Shown one piece after another: positions 62,401 to 64,000 of a stretch of DNA of 64,000 nucleotides; within the stretch, counting starts at the first letter, position 1, and each line of letters begins with the position of its first letter. This stretch comes from Haliotis asinina (Eukaryota; Mollusca; Gastropoda; Lepetellida; Haliotidae). Position numbers and translations under genes: made by a program. Under the pieces are notes generated by a model that was not told the origin of the DNA, made no database searches, and worked only from the letters and a program-made list of their open reading frames with translations. The DNA lies in the NCBI RefSeq assembly GCF_037392515.1, contig NC_090285.1:2545501-2609500 (forward strand), written 5' to 3'.

Positions 62401-63628
62401 CAAAACACACTTGTAATCACACCTGGCCCTGTCGGAATATGCCTATAATTACACCAGGTCCTGTAACACTGTGTCACAATACAAATGTAACTACACCTGG
62501 TCCTCTAGAAATGTGTCAAAATACACCGGTCACTTTATACCAGGTCCTGTAACACTGTGGCAAAATACACCTGTAATAACACCTGCTTCTGTAAATCTGT
62601 GTCACAACACACCCTATAGTGTCCTGGTACACCTGTCTGTGTTGTCAGAGCTACAAGCGAGGGTTTACCTGACAGACTAGAGGAGTGGTCCTGGTACACC
62701 TGTCTGTGTTGTCAGAGCTACAAGTGAGGGTTTACCTGACAGACTAGAGGAATGGTCCTGGTACACCTGTCTGTGTTGGCGGACAACAGCGTTGGCATGC
62801 TCGATGTGGGACTGGAATTGCTCTGGCATCTTACTGGCCACTGTCATCACTTGGCCCATCCCCTCTCTCAGCAACTAAAGGACAGACAACAACCAGTCAT
62901 ACAAGGCACGCTTTGTTTTAATTTGATGTTAATGTCACACTGACCAATGACAGCAGGTCTATGATAGATCAAATCTGTATCACTCAGGCAATGCAGGGTT
63001 TTACATCATAAGCATCAATCTACACACATGGGAGAGAATGACATGACATTCTAACCCTGATCTTTATGTCCAGTTTAACATGGGGGCACAACTAGGACAC
63101 TGTACAAAAACTCTGAGATGACAAGACTTTGGTTTACGCCCTTGATGCTGAAAATACTGACTGCAGAGTCTATTATCCTGCCTTATGAGAAAGTGTAGGT
63201 GAGTAGATAGTCTGCATCACAGTCCCTGAACTATATTTTTCTCTACTACTGCAAGTACTACCTAGCCATCCCTACAATGCAGAAGTCCAAAATGAAGCAA
63301 GTATAAATTCCCTCAGGTTCTGAATTTCTTATCTGACTGGGGCTCCTTTCCAATCTAAATGGGTTTGTTTCTTCCTATCAAAATTATACACATTCAGAGA
63401 CTACTAAGTATCATTCTAGTAACCAGACAAGTTACTTACTTCTATTTCCTGTTTAAACTTAGAGGCCTTGTCTGACACTTGACTCCTGAAACGTCTCTCT
63501 GATTCATACTTTGTTGTCACATCAGTCAGCTGCTCCCTGGAGCTCTGCACCTCTCCCCTCAGCTGAGCTAGTTTCAGATATAGCATAGCATTTTCTGTTT
63601 CAAGTGAAGCTATTCTTTCCTGTTTTTT
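56433..63628 (-). CDS. Kinesin-14 family motor, KIF25-like, 3' portion
   Basis: Thirteen exons, in order: 63628-63440, 62874-62736, 62312-62209, 61971-61883, 61781-61739, 61174-61122, 60536-60462, 59989-59840, 59531-59370, 58830-58646, 58387-58220, 56979-56824, 56665-56433. All phases agree, giving 581 visible residues. The 5' end lies beyond the window. N-terminal exons are coiled coil ([18 protein letters not shown]). The C-terminal motor starts at [14 protein letters not shown] and holds the P-loop GQTGSGKT, switch [11 protein letters not shown], switch [10 protein letters not shown] and a final [14 protein letters not shown]...ARQVQRG, which I associate with KIF25. A motor after a coiled coil marks minus-end-directed kinesin-14; vertebrate KIF25 acts in centrosome positioning. 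About 45 extra Ser-rich residues separate the switches compared with conventional kinesins. The tail after the motor is short and basic. Confidence 0.9.
57037..57941 (-). mobile_element. SINE family A with intact target duplication, interrupted by a MITE
   Basis: A complete copy read on the minus strand, from GACCCGTGAAGGTCCCCGGG (right) to the (CTCA)n tail (left). The 14-bp target duplication CCCTCCAACAATGA is at 57023-57036 and 57942-57955. The element is split by the MITE at 57085-57711. It lies in a kinesin intron. The perfect duplication suggests a fairly young insertion. Confidence 0.92.
57085..57711. mobile_element. MITE with about 95-bp terminal inverted repeats, nested in the SINE
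   Basis: The left TIR (57085-57179) starts CAGTCTAAGTAAACTT and the right TIR (57618-57711) is its complement at roughly 86 percent identity, including CACTCCACCACTGAGTCTAA. TATTCCCCCT before and TATTCCACCT after look like an 8-10-bp target duplication. CAGT ends with an 8-bp duplication would suit the hAT superfamily. No transposase is encoded. Confidence 0.85.
60690..60893 (-). mobile_element. Probable tRNA-derived SINE remnant
   Basis: On the minus strand, CCATGGTTTAGTGGTGAGAA resembles an A box and GGTCGCAGGTCCCAAGG a weak B box. It lies in the kinesin intron 60537-61121. It belongs to neither family A nor family B. Confidence 0.4.
61211..61325. repeat. Short tandem repeat in a kinesin intron
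   Basis: Four to five units built from CAGTTGGTACTGTGAGTCAG and CGGGT, with shortened versions. It begins 37 bp upstream (in gene sense) of the 61174 acceptor. Confidence 0.85.
62297..62600. repeat. About 42-bp tandem array starting across a kinesin splice acceptor
   Basis: Seven diverged units around GGTCCTGTAACACTGTGTCA and AAATACACCTGTAATTACACC. The first unit contains the first bases and acceptor of the 62312-62209 exon. Later units repeat the minus-strand CACAG|TGTTACAG motif into the intron. Confidence 0.85.
62620..62765. repeat. 67-bp tandem copies of a kinesin exon end and donor
   Basis: The last ~50 bp of exon 62874-62736, with donor CTGTCAG|GTAAACCC and the next intron bases, are repeated almost perfectly once (donor copy at 62669) and partly again to about 62620. 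67 bp is not a multiple of three, and the first intron-side stretch soon meets a stop, so the extra copy would not extend the protein in frame. Confidence 0.9.
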
Positions 63629-64000
63629 CTGAAAGAAAACAATGCAAATGACTCAAACCATGATTCAAAGGGAAACATTATCACAGATATATATACAATG
63701 TATGATTGTATCCTCTTATAGGGGGATGTCCTCACCATAGACTACAGGGAGATAGGCTGAAACTAAGATATCCTCAATTGGAAACATCCAAAAGATGATA
63801 TCCAAACATAGAAATACATTGGGGATACTAAACAACCTTCTGTGTAATATGACTTTTATGAAACAAGTTATTGACTTTATACTGAATCTTTCATGAGTTT
63901 AATAAAAAAGGTATTTCATGGAACTGAGCTTAGTATTCTCATTATTACTTTTACTCTCCTACATAATTTGATAGAAACTGCCAACAGTGTGGTTACTCTC
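63629..64000. other. Kinesin intron reaching the right edge
   Basis: AT-rich sequence upstream of the acceptor TTCTTTCAG at 63628. I see no further exon, so the kinesin 5' end lies outside. Confidence 0.5.

Noticed and set aside
62669-62736. Duplicate kinesin donor as an alternative in-frame splice
   Set aside because: The offset is 67 bp and the read-through frame soon ends, so it would not extend the protein.

Overview
The window reads as nuclear DNA of a gastropod mollusc, most likely an abalone (Haliotis). I infer this from compact exons separated by long AT-rich introns with GT/AG borders, from many SINE copies ending in a (GAGT)n tail of the kind I associate with abalone genomes, and from the gene set. 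No bacterial operon, plasmid or phage content is visible.

Layout. Positions 1-9520 are one uninterrupted 54-bp satellite (about 176 units, continuing off the left edge), followed by a 22-bp tandem array (9537-9805). From 9.8 to 13.3 kb there is gene-poor DNA with SINE remnants and a (TTG)n tract. A single-exon rhodopsin-family GPCR lies on the minus strand (13617-15035), with a 36-bp tandem array upstream of it. A small two-exon plus-strand gene (18320-19006) follows. Two minus-strand genes come next, both assembled here exon by exon with matching splice phases. The first is a six-exon coiled-coil protein of 464 aa (19779-27063). The second is a five-exon, 857-aa predicted signal-peptide-bearing single-pass membrane protein (30086-34685). 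It is divergent from a ten-exon acid lipase of 415 aa (35411-52367, plus strand), whose whole catalytic triad is visible. The right end carries 13 exons of a C-terminal-motor kinesin resembling KIF25 (56433-63628, minus strand, 5' end outside the window), convergent with the lipase.

The genes do not form an obvious pathway. The ~725 bp between the start codons of the membrane-protein gene and the lipase is probably a shared promoter: two perfect TGACGTCA sites and an ETS-like site lie on one side, and two E-boxes resembling TFEB/MITF sites lie on the lipase side.

The most unusual pattern is that several exon-intron junctions lie inside, or at the edge of, short tandem repeats that copy the splice site itself: lipase exon 9 donor, two adjacent kinesin junctions, the coiled-coil gene exon 5 acceptor, and possibly the lipase exon 6 donor. 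In lipase exon 9 the extra copy is open, in frame, and has its own good donor. Introns also hold a ~2.0-kb TTAA-flanked DNA element with terminal inverted repeats, a long-TIR MITE nested inside a SINE with intact target duplications, and a decayed DIRS-like retroelement. I found no novel defence system, CRISPR array or viral gene cluster.
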